DNA of 64,000 nt. Source: Cyclina sinensis (lineage: Eukaryota; Mollusca; Bivalvia; Venerida; Veneridae). The notes under the pieces were generated by a model. It made no database searches and was not told the DNA's origin. It was given only the letters and a program-made list of their open reading frames with translations. The stretch spans positions 18,808,712 through 18,872,711 of the forward strand of contig JAAONU010000010.1 in assembly GCA_012932295.1 (NCBI GenBank), in the 5' to 3' direction. The translations under genes and the position numbers were made by a program. This document shows positions 55,301 through 64,000 of this stretch, piece after piece. Within the stretch, counting starts at the first letter, position 1. The number at the start of each line of letters is the position of its first letter.

Positions 55301-58300
55301 AAATGGCATTTTCTCGATTGGCATCCAAATTCCTGAAAGTCTGCGAGAGTGTCAGAAAAAGTCGCCGATCAGTTTAATCGACCCTGGATGGCCCTAAGAT
55401 ATCAAAAATGGCATTTTCTCAATTGGCACTAAAATTTCTGAAAATCTGCATATATGTCAGAAACAGTCGCCGACCAGTTAATTCGACCCTGGAGAGTCCC
55501 TAATTATCAAAATTCACATCTTTTGATTCGCACCGAAATTCCTAAAGATCTGAGGGAGTGTTAGAAACAGTCGCAGACCGGTTAAATCAACCCTGTAGGG
55601 TCCATAGACATCAAAAATGGCATTTTCTCGATTGGCAACAAAATTTCTGAAAGTATGCAAAGTGTAAGAAACAGTCGCAGATCGGTTAAATCGAACAGGG
55701 GGGTCTCTAGAAATCAAACATGATATTTTCACGATTGGCTAAAAAATTCCTGCGAGAGTGTCAGAAACAGTCACAGACCTATGCAATAGAATCTGTAGGG
55801 TCTCAAGATTGAATGCCGATTGCAAAGCTGTACATTCGTTAAATGCAGACCTGAACATTCAGGAATAATGTATTTCGAATGTAGAGCTTAATGTCGATTG
55901 CACAGCTCTACATTCGTTGAATGCAGAGTTGAACGTCGAATGCATAGCTGTACATTCAGAAATATTGTATTTCGAATGTAGAGCTGAATATCGATTGCAC
56001 ATATCTACATTAATTGAATGCAGATCTGAACGTCGAATGCATAGATCTACATTCATGAATGTTGTATTTCGAATGTAGAGCTGCATGTCGATTGCACAGC
56101 TCTACTTTCGTTGATTGCAGAGCTGAACGTCGAACGCATAGCTCTACATTCAGGATCATTGTATTTTGAATGTAGAGCTGAATATCGATTACACATTCTC
56201 TACATTCGTTTAATACAGAGCTGAACGTAGATTGCACAGCTGTGAATTAGCATGTCTGCTTATGCATAGCCGGATGTTGATTGCAAAGCTCTACATTGAA
56301 TGTCGAACGTCGATTGCCGTTCTCATAGCTAACTTCACTCTAATAGTTTGATATGAGTTCCTAAAGTTAAAGATAAATACGCATGTTCTATGCAATGAAA
56401 ATATCGAGTTTATCAATGAGATAAGATATATATTAAATATCACTCACAATATAACTGCTTTACAATGAATATTTTGAACTTTTCAAATATAATTAATAAA
56501 GTAAATATTGATATTCTTTGGATGATAAGTAGTTACCAGTCTGTTAAAAATACTACATTTTTTCCTAGCAAAGACCTTGCTGTTGAGGAAGATGATACAC
56601 ATACAGCAATTGCTTTTCGGCAGCCACCTGCAATTATAAGCCTTTATAAAAAAATCACTTACATTCACATACTCGTTTCGCAAATAATAATACGAGCCTT
56701 TGGTTTTCAGTAACCTTGATATAAGAAAACAATTTGTTTGATTGTACTCATATGGAAAAAAATAAAATGCAAGAGACCAATATTTATTTGTTTTACTTCG
56801 TAAAGAGACACGCACATTAAACAAATATCCTCTATTCACACCTGATATTTTCACATTGAATCTTTCTCGGAACTAACGAAAGACATATTCAATAAATAAA
56901 TGACTAAGATCTATAAGATTCAATTGTTAGTCATCACTGTTGCAAGAAATTCAAACGCATATATATCAATGCTGAAGAACAAAGTTACAAAAAAAGAAAC
57001 ACGAAAATGTATAATAAATCATTTTCTAATGAAAAGGCCGAGTATTGTGTACTTGCATCTAATATTGTTTCAGTCAAATTGTCAGGCGCTAGGAAGTGAC
57101 GTAAATCTACTTCAGGCTCAGACGGAAGCAGAAAACGATTTCATTAAAAGTCAAATCCAACAATATCCATCGTATAACAACTGTGAGTACATGAGGTTAG
57201 GCGTTCTACCATTTTAAGCTGAATATATGAAGGGAACTGAGAATGACATAAAAGTAAAAAAAATAAATTATATTCGGCCAATAAAAAGACTGTCAAACTA
57301 AACTGGCAATCTAGCTAAACATGAGGTCATACATGGTACGATTGTTTCGCAGTTATTTGCAACATGAAGCGGAACCGTACAACGTATAGAAAAAGTGAAG
57401 GAAAATAGAGTAATTTATATTATCAAAGATTTGGCTCCGCTCGTTTCAAAGTTTTGGGTATATTTATATGGCATAAGGCATTCAAGTTGTTATTTCAATT
57501 ACAAACATACATTACATTTAGAGATTTACATGTCGCTAGGCTCATTTGTAATTGAGGTTATACATTGTTTGACTTAATGTTGAAATAGAAGACCATAAAA
57601 CAGGATATAACTTCAGTTTCGTTTCCTCTATCCATCATGTGAGGCATTGTACCATTGCTTTCCAAATTATTTCTTTCTGCTGGGCCATACATGATAGATA
57701 CGAAATATGCCGTGTCCCATTGAAGAACGACCTGTTAATCCTTTTTTTCGGATGCACTTGCAGACAAGATATACTGGGTTGGTGCGATATATGACCCAGC
57801 TTCAAGCAAATATATCTGGCATGAAAGCTTAAAGGAAGTTGTCTACGATGGTAAGATATAATCGAACTAAGTAAGGAAATTTCTAAAATGAATACCAATT
57901 ACAATTGTGGAATGCTAAACTTCAGCTTAAGTCCAATACAACACAACACAATACAATACGCAATGGAACACAACGCATGCAACGCAATACAATACAATAC
58001 AGAACAGTACAGTTAAATACAATTCAATACAATACAAATTCCCCACTTATTACGAATATTTAATTGATGCTATCTTTACAACGATGCACTGTTTAATTTA
58101 ATAATCAGAATATTTTAGAAACCGCATGCTTAAAGAAAATATTCATTAGTTTATACAACAAAACCAGACCAGTGATCGGTTTATAAAAGTTATTCATTTT
58201 ATTTTTCCGTCGATATCTACAAACATCAGGGCTTGTTAGTTTCCACAAACGTGTGTGACTGTCAGCTACTGGAAACGCTTACGCCATTTAAATTGTATTC

Positions 58301-59012
58301 GTTGTAGATTTTACTGGCTGGAACTATGGTACTATGGAATGTGCTGCTTACCAAGATGGATGGGGCTGGAATAGAAATAGTTGTGATTCTTCATTTTGCT
58401 ACATATGCGAGAAGTAAGTAATTCTGTTTCAGTTTATTCTATACCTACCAGTAACTTTTACTTAAACCTTTACAGTAGTGATAAAACGGTGTACAGTCAT
58501 ATTCTTAAGGAAAGTAACTAATAACTAATGAAAGTTGAAATAAACTTAAATATGAAAGTTTGCACATATGCTAAAACTATGTGTCCACCGAGCATACTAA
58601 AATTCTAAACAACTAAATACACTCCGTATTTACAGAAAACATCAACAGTTTTACTTGATGGATTTTACAAATAATTGATTTCAAAAAGAACTACTGGCAC
58701 CTAGGTTTCCACAAGACTCAGACACATCAGAATTTAAACCCAACCAAAGGGAGCTTCGTTAATAGAAAAAGAAGGAAAATCTAACACCAAGAGAAAATGT
58801 TACGTCTCAAAAACGTGATGCAGTTAAATTGTACAAGGGCAAACGACAAGAAAATAAAGTCGAAAAAAACAAGGTACATATGTATTCATAAATGAGCCTG
58901 AGGTTCAGTTTTATCTGGAAATCAGCGTTTTAAATATAAAAAAACATGTGTTCGATAAGCCGGTTGACAGAGTCTAAAAAACACAATTTTGTTTCTTTTC
59001 AGGCAGTGCTAA
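46332..59012 (+). CDS. Gene R: secreted sushi (CCP) x4 + C-type lectin protein, 12 coding exons, chimeric
   Basis: Predicted secreted lectin of 424 residues. Coding exons: 46332-46376, 47598-47657, 48553-48610, 49299-49478, 50331-50510, 51361-51540, 52551-52718, 53310-53401, 57074-57182, 57764-57850, 58308-58413, 59003-59012. All junctions are GT-AG and the sum is 1275 nt, divisible by three, with no internal stop. Parts: signal peptide (about 1-27), Cys linker (to 54), CCP 1-3 (about 55-114, 115-174, 175-234) from near-identical tandem exons, CCP 4 (235-290), CTLD (291-424). CCP 4 and the CTLD come from the inverted duplication and match gene L almost exactly. The 5' part is only distantly like gene L, so the gene joins two histories. 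Likely role: extracellular glycan or microbe binding; ligand unknown. Whether all three tandem CCP exons are used needs transcripts. Confidence 0.78.
46937..47236. repeat. 60-bp tandem array in gene R intron 1
   Basis: Five units starting at 46937, 46997, 47057, 47117 and 47170 with GCGTTCAGTGTACGTTG and GTGATGCGGTACTAG; the fourth is 53 bp. Sixty being a multiple of three keeps a frame open, but nothing suggests coding. Confidence 0.93.
47598..47657 (+). CDS. Gene R exon 2: rest of signal peptide and mature N-terminus
   Basis: Sixty nt, phase 0-0, acceptor TTTCTGCAG and donor GTTTGA (a weaker donor). Encodes VLSWISMETVYC then QSCTSDAQ. The LSWI core matches gene L exon 2. Cleavage near VYC-Q would leave a Cys-rich N-terminus. 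Confidence 0.68.
47704..48147. mobile_element. TTAA-flanked TIR element with tRNA-like core, complete (family C)
   Basis: Ends AGCGACTGACTCACA and TGTGAGTCAGTCGCT are exact inverted repeats, flanked by TTAA (47700-47703 and 48148-48151). Inside, 47947-48022 has A box TGGCTCAGTGGTCTA and B box GGTTCGAATCC. No coding frame. Lies in gene R intron 2. Related copies at 4320-4676 and 6070-6400. Confidence 0.82.
48553..48610 (+). CDS. Gene R exon 3: Cys linker, with possible read-through to a stop
   Basis: TGC-GCA start after acceptor TTCTTTAG. Encodes CAGKTCYIPPG then STTGGCFA, and leaves in phase 1 at GTAATA, which fits the next CCP exon. If this donor is ignored the frame continues for five more residues (ending NNCCR) and stops with TAA at 48628-48630. 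That would give a short secreted six-Cys peptide instead of a lectin. The spliced form is favoured because of phase and its similarity to gene L exon 3. Confidence 0.6.
49299..49478 (+). CDS. Gene R exon 4: CCP domain, tandem copy 1
   Basis: CCP module of 180 nt, phase 1-1, acceptor AAAACAG and donor GTATTT. Four cysteines: DCSPLFVPNG, VTCNPGYT, LTCISG, ASCSV, plus WNG. It differs from copies 2 and 3 by Leu/Ile (TNLG versus TNIG) and Phe/Ile (GSFYPG versus GSIYPG). Confidence 0.87.
50331..50510 (+). CDS. Gene R exon 5: CCP domain, tandem copy 2
   Basis: Same 180-nt phase 1-1 CCP exon, 1032 bp after copy 1. It carries TNIG and GSIYPG like copy 3. Because the exon is phase-symmetric, adding or losing copies does not break the frame. 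Confidence 0.85.
51361..51540 (+). CDS. Gene R exon 6: CCP domain, tandem copy 3
   Basis: Third 180-nt CCP exon, 1030 bp after copy 2; its protein reads the same as copy 2. Its repeat unit is cut short at 51946, within the following intron, where the inverted-duplication arm begins. Confidence 0.85.
52247..52281. repeat. Perfect 17-bp hairpin in the right arm
   Basis: Counterpart of 17743-17777, with both stems still fully paired. Confidence 0.85.
52551..52718 (+). CDS. Gene R exon 7: CCP domain 4 (right duplication arm)
   Basis: Copy of gene L exon 7, 168 nt, phase 1-1, with acceptor ACTTCAG and donor GTAAGT intact. Two base differences from gene L: one gives Ser for Thr, the other is silent. 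The upstream intron lost about 0.5 kb relative to the left arm, and the deletion ends within about 20 nt of this acceptor. Confidence 0.9.
53310..53401 (+). CDS. Gene R exon 8: CTLD part 1
   Basis: Copy of gene L exon 8 (CPTGWAHFQTSCY); one base differs (Tyr for Phe). The acceptor is TTTTTAG where gene L has TTTTCAG. The foldback element starts 16 nt after the exon edge. Confidence 0.9.
53418..56340. mobile_element. Foldback-type element in gene R intron (copy of 13183-16078)
   Basis: The second copy of the foldback element, carried by the inverted duplication. It has the same three-part build: inverted arrays at about 53418-54150 and 55810-56340 around the 105-bp array (54210-55800). Internal order is preserved, so it was duplicated with the gene rather than inserted independently. 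Confidence 0.82.
57074..57182 (+). CDS. Gene R exon 9: CTLD part 2
   Basis: Copy of gene L exon 9, 109 nt, phase 0 to 1. Encodes NCQALGSDVNLLQ and TEAENDFI; one base differs (Gln instead of Glu). Confidence 0.9.
57764..57850 (+). CDS. Gene R exon 10: CTLD part 3
   Basis: Identical in sequence to gene L exon 10; encodes YWVGAIYDPASSK and YIWHESLKEV. Splice sites are intact. Confidence 0.9.
57940..58035. repeat. ATACA-type microsatellite in gene R intron
   Basis: Reverse complement of the run at 11480-11585, carried by the inverted duplication. Confidence 0.85.
58308..58413 (+). CDS. Gene R exon 11: CTLD part 4
   Basis: Same sequence as gene L exon 11 as far as I compared them; ends FCYICE then AA|GTAAGT. 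A TAA stop at 58415-58417 overlaps the donor, so an unspliced transcript would end the protein at CEK. Confidence 0.9.
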
Positions 59013-59156
59013 CAGTATTCTGTGACACAAAATATCAACATGGACAATTTAAAACGTTGAAGCTCGTATAAGAAATTCTTGCAATTGTAAAAGCATAGCA
59101 AATATTTCTTTGAAATAAAGTATAACAAAGCAGTAATGTTTGTACGTGTCTCTTTA
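59003..59156 (+). CDS. Gene R last exon: final codons and 3' UTR
   Basis: Acceptor TTTTCAG, then G-CAG-TGC-TAA (stop at 59010-59012), adding Gln-Cys. The 3' UTR contains AATAAA at 59114. Homology to the left arm ends at 59156, where direct-repeat copy 2 takes over. Confidence 0.7.
59114..59119 (+). terminator. Polyadenylation signal of gene R
   Basis: AATAAA about 100 nt after the stop codon, conserved from gene L. The duplication arm ends 37 nt later, so the signal is complete but sequence further downstream comes from a different source. Confidence 0.65.
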
Positions 59157-60184
59157 GGATATCGTACAGGATTTATTTGCAAATATAAAATCATGTAGTC
59201 ACACTCAGACCTGAATCAGAACAGATCATACTTTCTGACTATAAAAATTAGTCATAGGATAAATATTTCTACATAGGACCTCTTTTCATCGAAACAGTCG
59301 GTCACGTGATCTATACAAACAGACCAATGAAAAGTAATTTAGTCCATTTAAACTTAATAGATGGTCACAAGATATAAACCGGCAAATATTTCTTAAACTC
59401 TTAGCGTATAATAGTTGCAAAATCTCTCGTGGCGGTATCTGTACGAGACAATTAACTCAAACTAACGCCTGGTGACTTTGCTTTTAATAGCGAGTTATCA
59501 AAATGCGAAAGAGTGTCTATTTAAAATGAAAATGCAGCAGAGCGTCTGGAGCCGGAGATTTTCTGATATCCTTATTTTGTGGCCCTGCGATCCTATTTGC
59601 GGCCCCATTTTCTGCCTTAGTTTAAACGATGTCCAATTATTTGATTTCTTTAGAATTTTATTAGCAATGGTTAGAAAGCTGCATTCATTGTATTGAATCT
59701 GATTGTTTTACTGTAGGTGGCAAATATTTGTTTGTGTTTTTACGTAAATGATGTGTTTAAGTTTAACAGAGGAATTATTGTAATTACATATAATTTTGCC
59801 TATTTTTTGATAACGGCAGCTATAAAATTAAAATTTATTTACTGCATGTAAAAAACAGACTTACGATTCAGACTTCTACTGCTTTTGCAGTAAAAACAGT
59901 TAAGCACTTCTAAAATTATTTAATAAAAGCAATAGATTCTATATTCTAAAAGTGAAGCCTCATTTAAATAAATGTTTAGAACGTCAACAATCTGAACTAT
60001 TCCTCAAAATTCAGAAAAACATGCCAGCAGGCGATGTGAGCGTTGCTAAATTAGCTGTGTATTGCTCTATCTGAGTTTATTTATTGTCGGTACCTGTTGA
60101 CCATTTGACCAACGCCCCATGGAGAGTGAGTTATCTTAGGTTGGGGATAGCGCAAGACAAGAAATCATCCCATTTCAATGACGC

Positions 60185-60355
60185 ATCTGGTTCTTTTCCA
60201 TGCTCAGTGTATAGCACTGATATATGGGACTTCAGTTTAACGTCTAATACGAAAGAGAATAAGTAATGTTAGTGGAGGAGCGGATAACGAAATCGCCACC
60301 CCTAGATTAACTCTTCAGCGCGTTACCACTAGACCACTGCTCCTATAGCAAGCCG
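60185..60355 (-). repeat. SINE-like family B copy in duplication copy 2
   Basis: Same as 36935-37105. Confidence 0.68.
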
Positions 60356-61753
60356 GTTTAAACAGACAACATGTTGAAATGTGACAACAAAAATTCAAAA
60401 TACAGTGGTTTCATTTCAAATGCGTAAGCGAATATAATCACTGTTTTACACCGTTCACAGGAAATACCCATCAAAACGCCGAAAACGAAAGTACAATCGC
60501 CAAAGTCGAATTCACTCCAGGTAATGTTCATCATAACTTAATCGATTTCTCCTAACTAAACAATATTGTGAAGCTAAATATGTCTGGTTTTAGAGCAGTA
60601 TTTGCTTTTAATCTGTAAGATTGGGTATATTTTGTGTTATTGACGATAAATTGTAGCCTTGTTGTTGACTTTTGCAAACAATGTTGATATTTTCCACTAA
60701 ATCAAGCCCAAAATGCATTTGCTGTATCAAAATCCATCTTGCATTTTAAAATATAGACATTTCTCCACTTGTATTAGAGCGGCCATTCACCAACTCGAGC
60801 TACTTTTTACAAAATTTTCGAAAAACGGTCATGCCTTGTGTACAGTGTCTAGCACGGTTCTGTAGGGGGTGTAGATGGAAAACTGTTTGCAAGTGTATGG
60901 GGTGTAGTAGGTGAACGGATGTCATTTTCTGTAAATGGAAAATAAACTTCAGTATCAGCGCATACACATAAGCTAATTAAGGAATTGCGATTAGTGTCGT
61001 AGAGGGCTGGGAGCATAAAGCGAAACATTTTATTAGTTTGCAAAGGATACAAAGTGTTTAATTGAAGTATAAACAATACAAAAATGAATATTAATGATAG
61101 TACACCGTTTCCGCTCGCCTACACCGCTTTTGATGCGTGATCATAGGTTAATAGAAAAATATTAACCTCAATAGACCTTATTTCATTCCAACATTTATAG
61201 AACTTGGTTAAACTGTAAAATTTGGCTTAAGCAGTTAAAAATAAATTTAATAATGTAGAGTAATGCATTGTTAAATAAACTAGTTTACCAGGTCTTAACC
61301 ATTTACCGGTCTTAAGACTTCAATTAAAAACAAACATTTATGATAATGAACTTTGGTAAAATATTTGCCATGACTAGTTAGGTTTAGCACAAGTTTTTAT
61401 CTTATGGGAAAAGACTAGATCACTAGCTATAAAAGCTTGTGCATATTTTAACGGGAATCTGGCTGCAGTTAAACACAGGTGATCCAACTTGTGATTGTGT
61501 GCAGTTATTAACCAGGTTTTCCGAAGGAAAAAAACTGGTTATTAGATTGAGGTATGTCGGCGGGGCGTAAACAATTTCTTCTGTGCGCAACTCCTCCTTC
61601 ATTTCTCAAGGGATTTTGACCAAACTCACAGAAGCTTTGTCATCAAGTGCCCTGGCGCATATTGTCGGGGTTTTGTGATTCAATAATTTTTCACCTAATT
61701 ATAGCCCTTTGTTTTTTTTCCTTATATGGAATATATAGTGAACAATTTCTTCT

Positions 61754-61918
61754 GTGCGCTACATTTCTCCGTTACCTTTTGGTAGCATATCAGTGATTGC
61801 AGTTGGGGACCTGTACCAGCTGAGACCTGTACGTGACTCATGGATCTTTGAAAATAGTGATCATCAGTATGGTCCAATAATAATTAACTTGTGGCAAGAT
61901 TTTGTTGAAATATATGTT
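61754..61918 (+). pseudogene. Pif1 helicase motif-III remnant, copy 2
   Basis: Same ISVIAVGDLYQLRPV segment as 38500-38664. The 1817-bp deletion cuts it off after EIY, so the rest of the helicase remnant is gone. Confidence 0.7.
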
Positions 61919-62544
61919 CTCTTACAAATATTTTCCTTTTAAGCTCAATTTCCGACACTTTATTATTTCTAAAATTGATGATTTCAAAGATTATATTGCA
62001 ATGAGTGTTCCCATTGATTGTAAATATAGTAGTTTCTAAACTAAGTGTTGTTATAGTTGTCTCCCTTAATTATTAGACGATTATTTGTTATCTAGAAAAT
62101 TACTGGTCTTTTAAGATTAAGCTTAATTCTTTCAAGTTAGTTAGGTTTAGTATTACATGTAGATCTCTTTTTAAATTAGTAAATGAATCTTAAATGTATT
62201 TAGTTAGTTAATGTTACTAAAAGGTGTATAGCATGAAAATCTCTAGACGCTTGCAGACGCTTATAAAGAGTTTACGAAGTAAATGTAAAAGTATTATCTT
62301 TAAATAATATTTAGATTTATTCCATAATTCTTGTTGTATTTACTAACTTATAAGTTCCTAAAAAACAATTCAATATAAATCTTGTATCTTTATGAGCACA
62401 GTAGTTTGAAATAACAATAGTTTAATTCGGTCAATGTTTTCGTACCCCACAAAGTCCGGTAAAGGTAAGGTTGATTACTTCTGTTTCTACCTAAGAGGCC
62501 AGTAGTATCAAGGCTGCGATCACAGCCTGATTTGCCTTTGAAGG

Positions 62545-62735
62545 GCGGATCAGTGGTCCAGTGGTAACGCGCTGGACTGGTAACCCAGGGGCCTCGAAAT
62601 CAATCCCACCGCTCCTCCACTAATATTACTACATTGTCTTTCGGAAGAGAAAAACCGAGATCCCATGTATCAGTGCTTTATACAGAGCATGCAAAAGAAC
62701 TATGGGTGTCTCTGGATGCTTTCTGTATCTTGCAA
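62545..62735 (+). repeat. SINE-like family B copy, plus strand, duplication copy 2
   Basis: Same as 41105-41300 with small indels. Confidence 0.7.
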
Positions 62736-62766
62736 TATCCCCCACAACATAAAATAACTAATCTGT

Positions 62767-62841
62767 GTAGCGGGGTGGGAGGTGTAGCGGGGGTGGGAGG
62801 TGAAGCGGGGGTGGGAGGAATGGCGGGGGGCGTCGGTCAGA
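62767..62841 (+). repeat. G-rich minisatellite, duplication copy 2
   Basis: Same unit and copy number as 41331-41402. Confidence 0.85.
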
Positions 62842-63065
62842 TGGGGAAACCGGTACCGACGATAAATAAACTCAAGCAAATGATTTGTCAGTCTGTTGTT
62901 GGACGTGGGACGGTTTACTTCGTCTTTAACCCTTGAGACAACAATTCTTAGACATGTATCCTGACACACGGTATGATGTGGCACTTCTTTTGAGCCTCGT
63001 GTAAAAGGATTTTTTCTCAGATAATTATCAGCTGCTCAGGTAATTGAGAGTGTATGGCAGAGTTT

Positions 63066-63205
63066 AGTAAGGGAAATTGTCCTTTGTTTAAAAGTCAGGG
63101 AAGTTGTCCTTTGTTAAAAAGTCAGGGAAGTTGCCCTATGTTTAAAAGTCAGGGAAGTTGTCCTTGTGTTAAAAGTCAGGGAAGTTGTCCTTTGTTTAAA
63201 ATTAA
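63066..63205 (+). repeat. 27-bp tandem repeat, duplication copy 2
   Basis: Copy of 41630-41775, with unit 4 altered. Confidence 0.75.
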
Positions 63206-63529
63206 GGCAATTTACCATCTGATGAAAGTATTGTTAATATATTCATTTAAATGCATTTATCATCAATCATTTACACTAGGGAGTCTTAAGGAATATTCAC
63301 TGCTCCCATAGACCTGTTACAATATTTTATATAGCAATCATTATATCCTGTGCTTATAAAGACTTATAAATTACTATATATTGTAAGAAAATCACGTGTT
63401 TTGTTTACACACTGACAATATTTACTAACACAGGCAAAAACATAAGGCACGAAGACAACTATTAATATCGCAAGAAATATTGCATCAAGGGTTTGATCAC
63501 ATATACATTTCAATTATTTGTCTTACGAA

Positions 63530-63700
63530 CCAGAAAGTCCGTAACAGAAGGAAGCAATGCATCTTAGAAAACACAACCCAGAGCGGGATTCGAACCCCGA
63601 AATTAGTGCATCAAATGCCAACACCCTTACCACTGAGCCAAAGAATCGATTCCCTGACGTAGTTGTCACAGGTTGTATTTATACAATTATAGACTAACAT
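63530..63700 (-). repeat. SINE-like family A copy in duplication copy 2
   Basis: Same as 42085-42270, carried by the direct duplication. Confidence 0.7.
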
Positions 63701-64000
63701 TTGGCATAACCCATTAGATGCAGTTTTAAGCAGCCAACTTGCTTTTGAGAGTCAGATGGCAGAATGATGTTACTGCCATGTAAACAAATGTTGGATGAAG
63801 GTCAAGTTTGACTTTCAAATATATATTGACAAAATACATGATATTGACACAAATTTGTAGATATTCGATTGTATTTAGCGGTTGCATATAAGACGTATCG
63901 CTTCAACACAGATGTAAATCATGTTTCAGTTAACTCTCTAGTTGAAATGGGCTTTAAAGTGGGAGGATTTCTTGTTACACAGCTTATTTTTCTCTGTAAA

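Larger units (their letters stand above)
51948..59156 (+). repeat. Inverted segmental duplication, right arm (7.2 kb)
   Basis: Matches the left arm in opposite orientation. Both edges are junctions with other duplicated DNA: at 51946-51948 with the truncated 1.03-kb tandem unit (one unassigned base between), and at 59153-59156 with direct-repeat copy 2, where TTTA is common to both partners. This suggests the right arm is the derived copy. Confidence 0.95.
59153..64000 (+). repeat. Direct segmental duplication, copy 2 (runs off the window)
   Basis: Near-identical to 35904-42562 apart from small indels and the 1817-bp deletion at 61916/61917, which removed the right end of the inverted-repeat element. 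It begins exactly where the right arm of the inverted duplication ends. The window ends inside it. Confidence 0.94.

Noticed and set aside
56465..56713. Extra CTLD exon after an AG near 56570 (KDLAVEEDDTHTA)
   Set aside because: Looks superficially like a lectin helix, but the phases of the exons at 53310-53401 and 57074-57182 join directly, and the latter supplies that helix with its Cys.

Overview
The window looks like nuclear DNA of an animal, most likely a bivalve mollusc. It is AT-rich. Its genes are split into small exons with GT-AG introns, and about half or more of it is repeats: tRNA-derived SINE-like units, short inverted-repeat transposons, Tc1-like elements and arrays built on GTGACCTTGACCTTG-type units, a flavour I associate with clam genomes. 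The bivalve assignment is inference; the rest was read from the sequence. There are no bacterial operons, CRISPR arrays or rRNA genes.

The core is a head-to-head pair of secreted sushi (CCP) plus C-type lectin (CTLD) genes. Gene L runs on the minus strand from its start codon at 30279 to its stop at 10509, in 12 coding exons whose phases all fit (1218 nt, 405 residues): signal peptide, short Cys-containing linker, four CCP domains, CTLD. Gene R runs on the plus strand from 46332 to 59012, also in 12 coding exons (1275 nt, 424 residues): signal peptide, Cys linker, three nearly identical CCP exons from a tandem triplication, a fourth CCP, CTLD. Both are probably extracellular pattern-recognition lectins.

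The two genes share their 3' halves because of a large inverted duplication. The left arm is 10365-18076 and the right arm 51948-59156. Each arm carries the last CCP exon, every CTLD exon, the 3' end and a 2.9-kb foldback element in the first CTLD intron. The right arm is joined on its inner side to a truncated third copy of a 1.03-kb tandem repeat (49218-51946). On its outer side it meets a second copy (59153-64000, continuing past the window) of a segment also present at 35904-42562. Gene R therefore looks like a chimera assembled by chained duplications, although an uncollapsed-haplotype or other assembly artefact must be excluded.

Layout: 1-10.1 kb is repeat-rich intergenic DNA (LINE remnant, tandem arrays, TIR elements, tRNA-like repeats). 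10.4-30.3 kb is gene L, with a Crypton-like recombinase relic, a Tc1 relic and nested hAT-like and SINE-like insertions in its introns. 30.3-46.3 kb is the divergent intergenic spacer, holding direct-repeat copy 1, a 3.24-kb inverted-repeat element with Pif1-helicase remnants, SINE-like units and an apparently intact Tc1-like transposon. 46.3-59.2 kb is gene R. 59.2-64 kb is direct-repeat copy 2.
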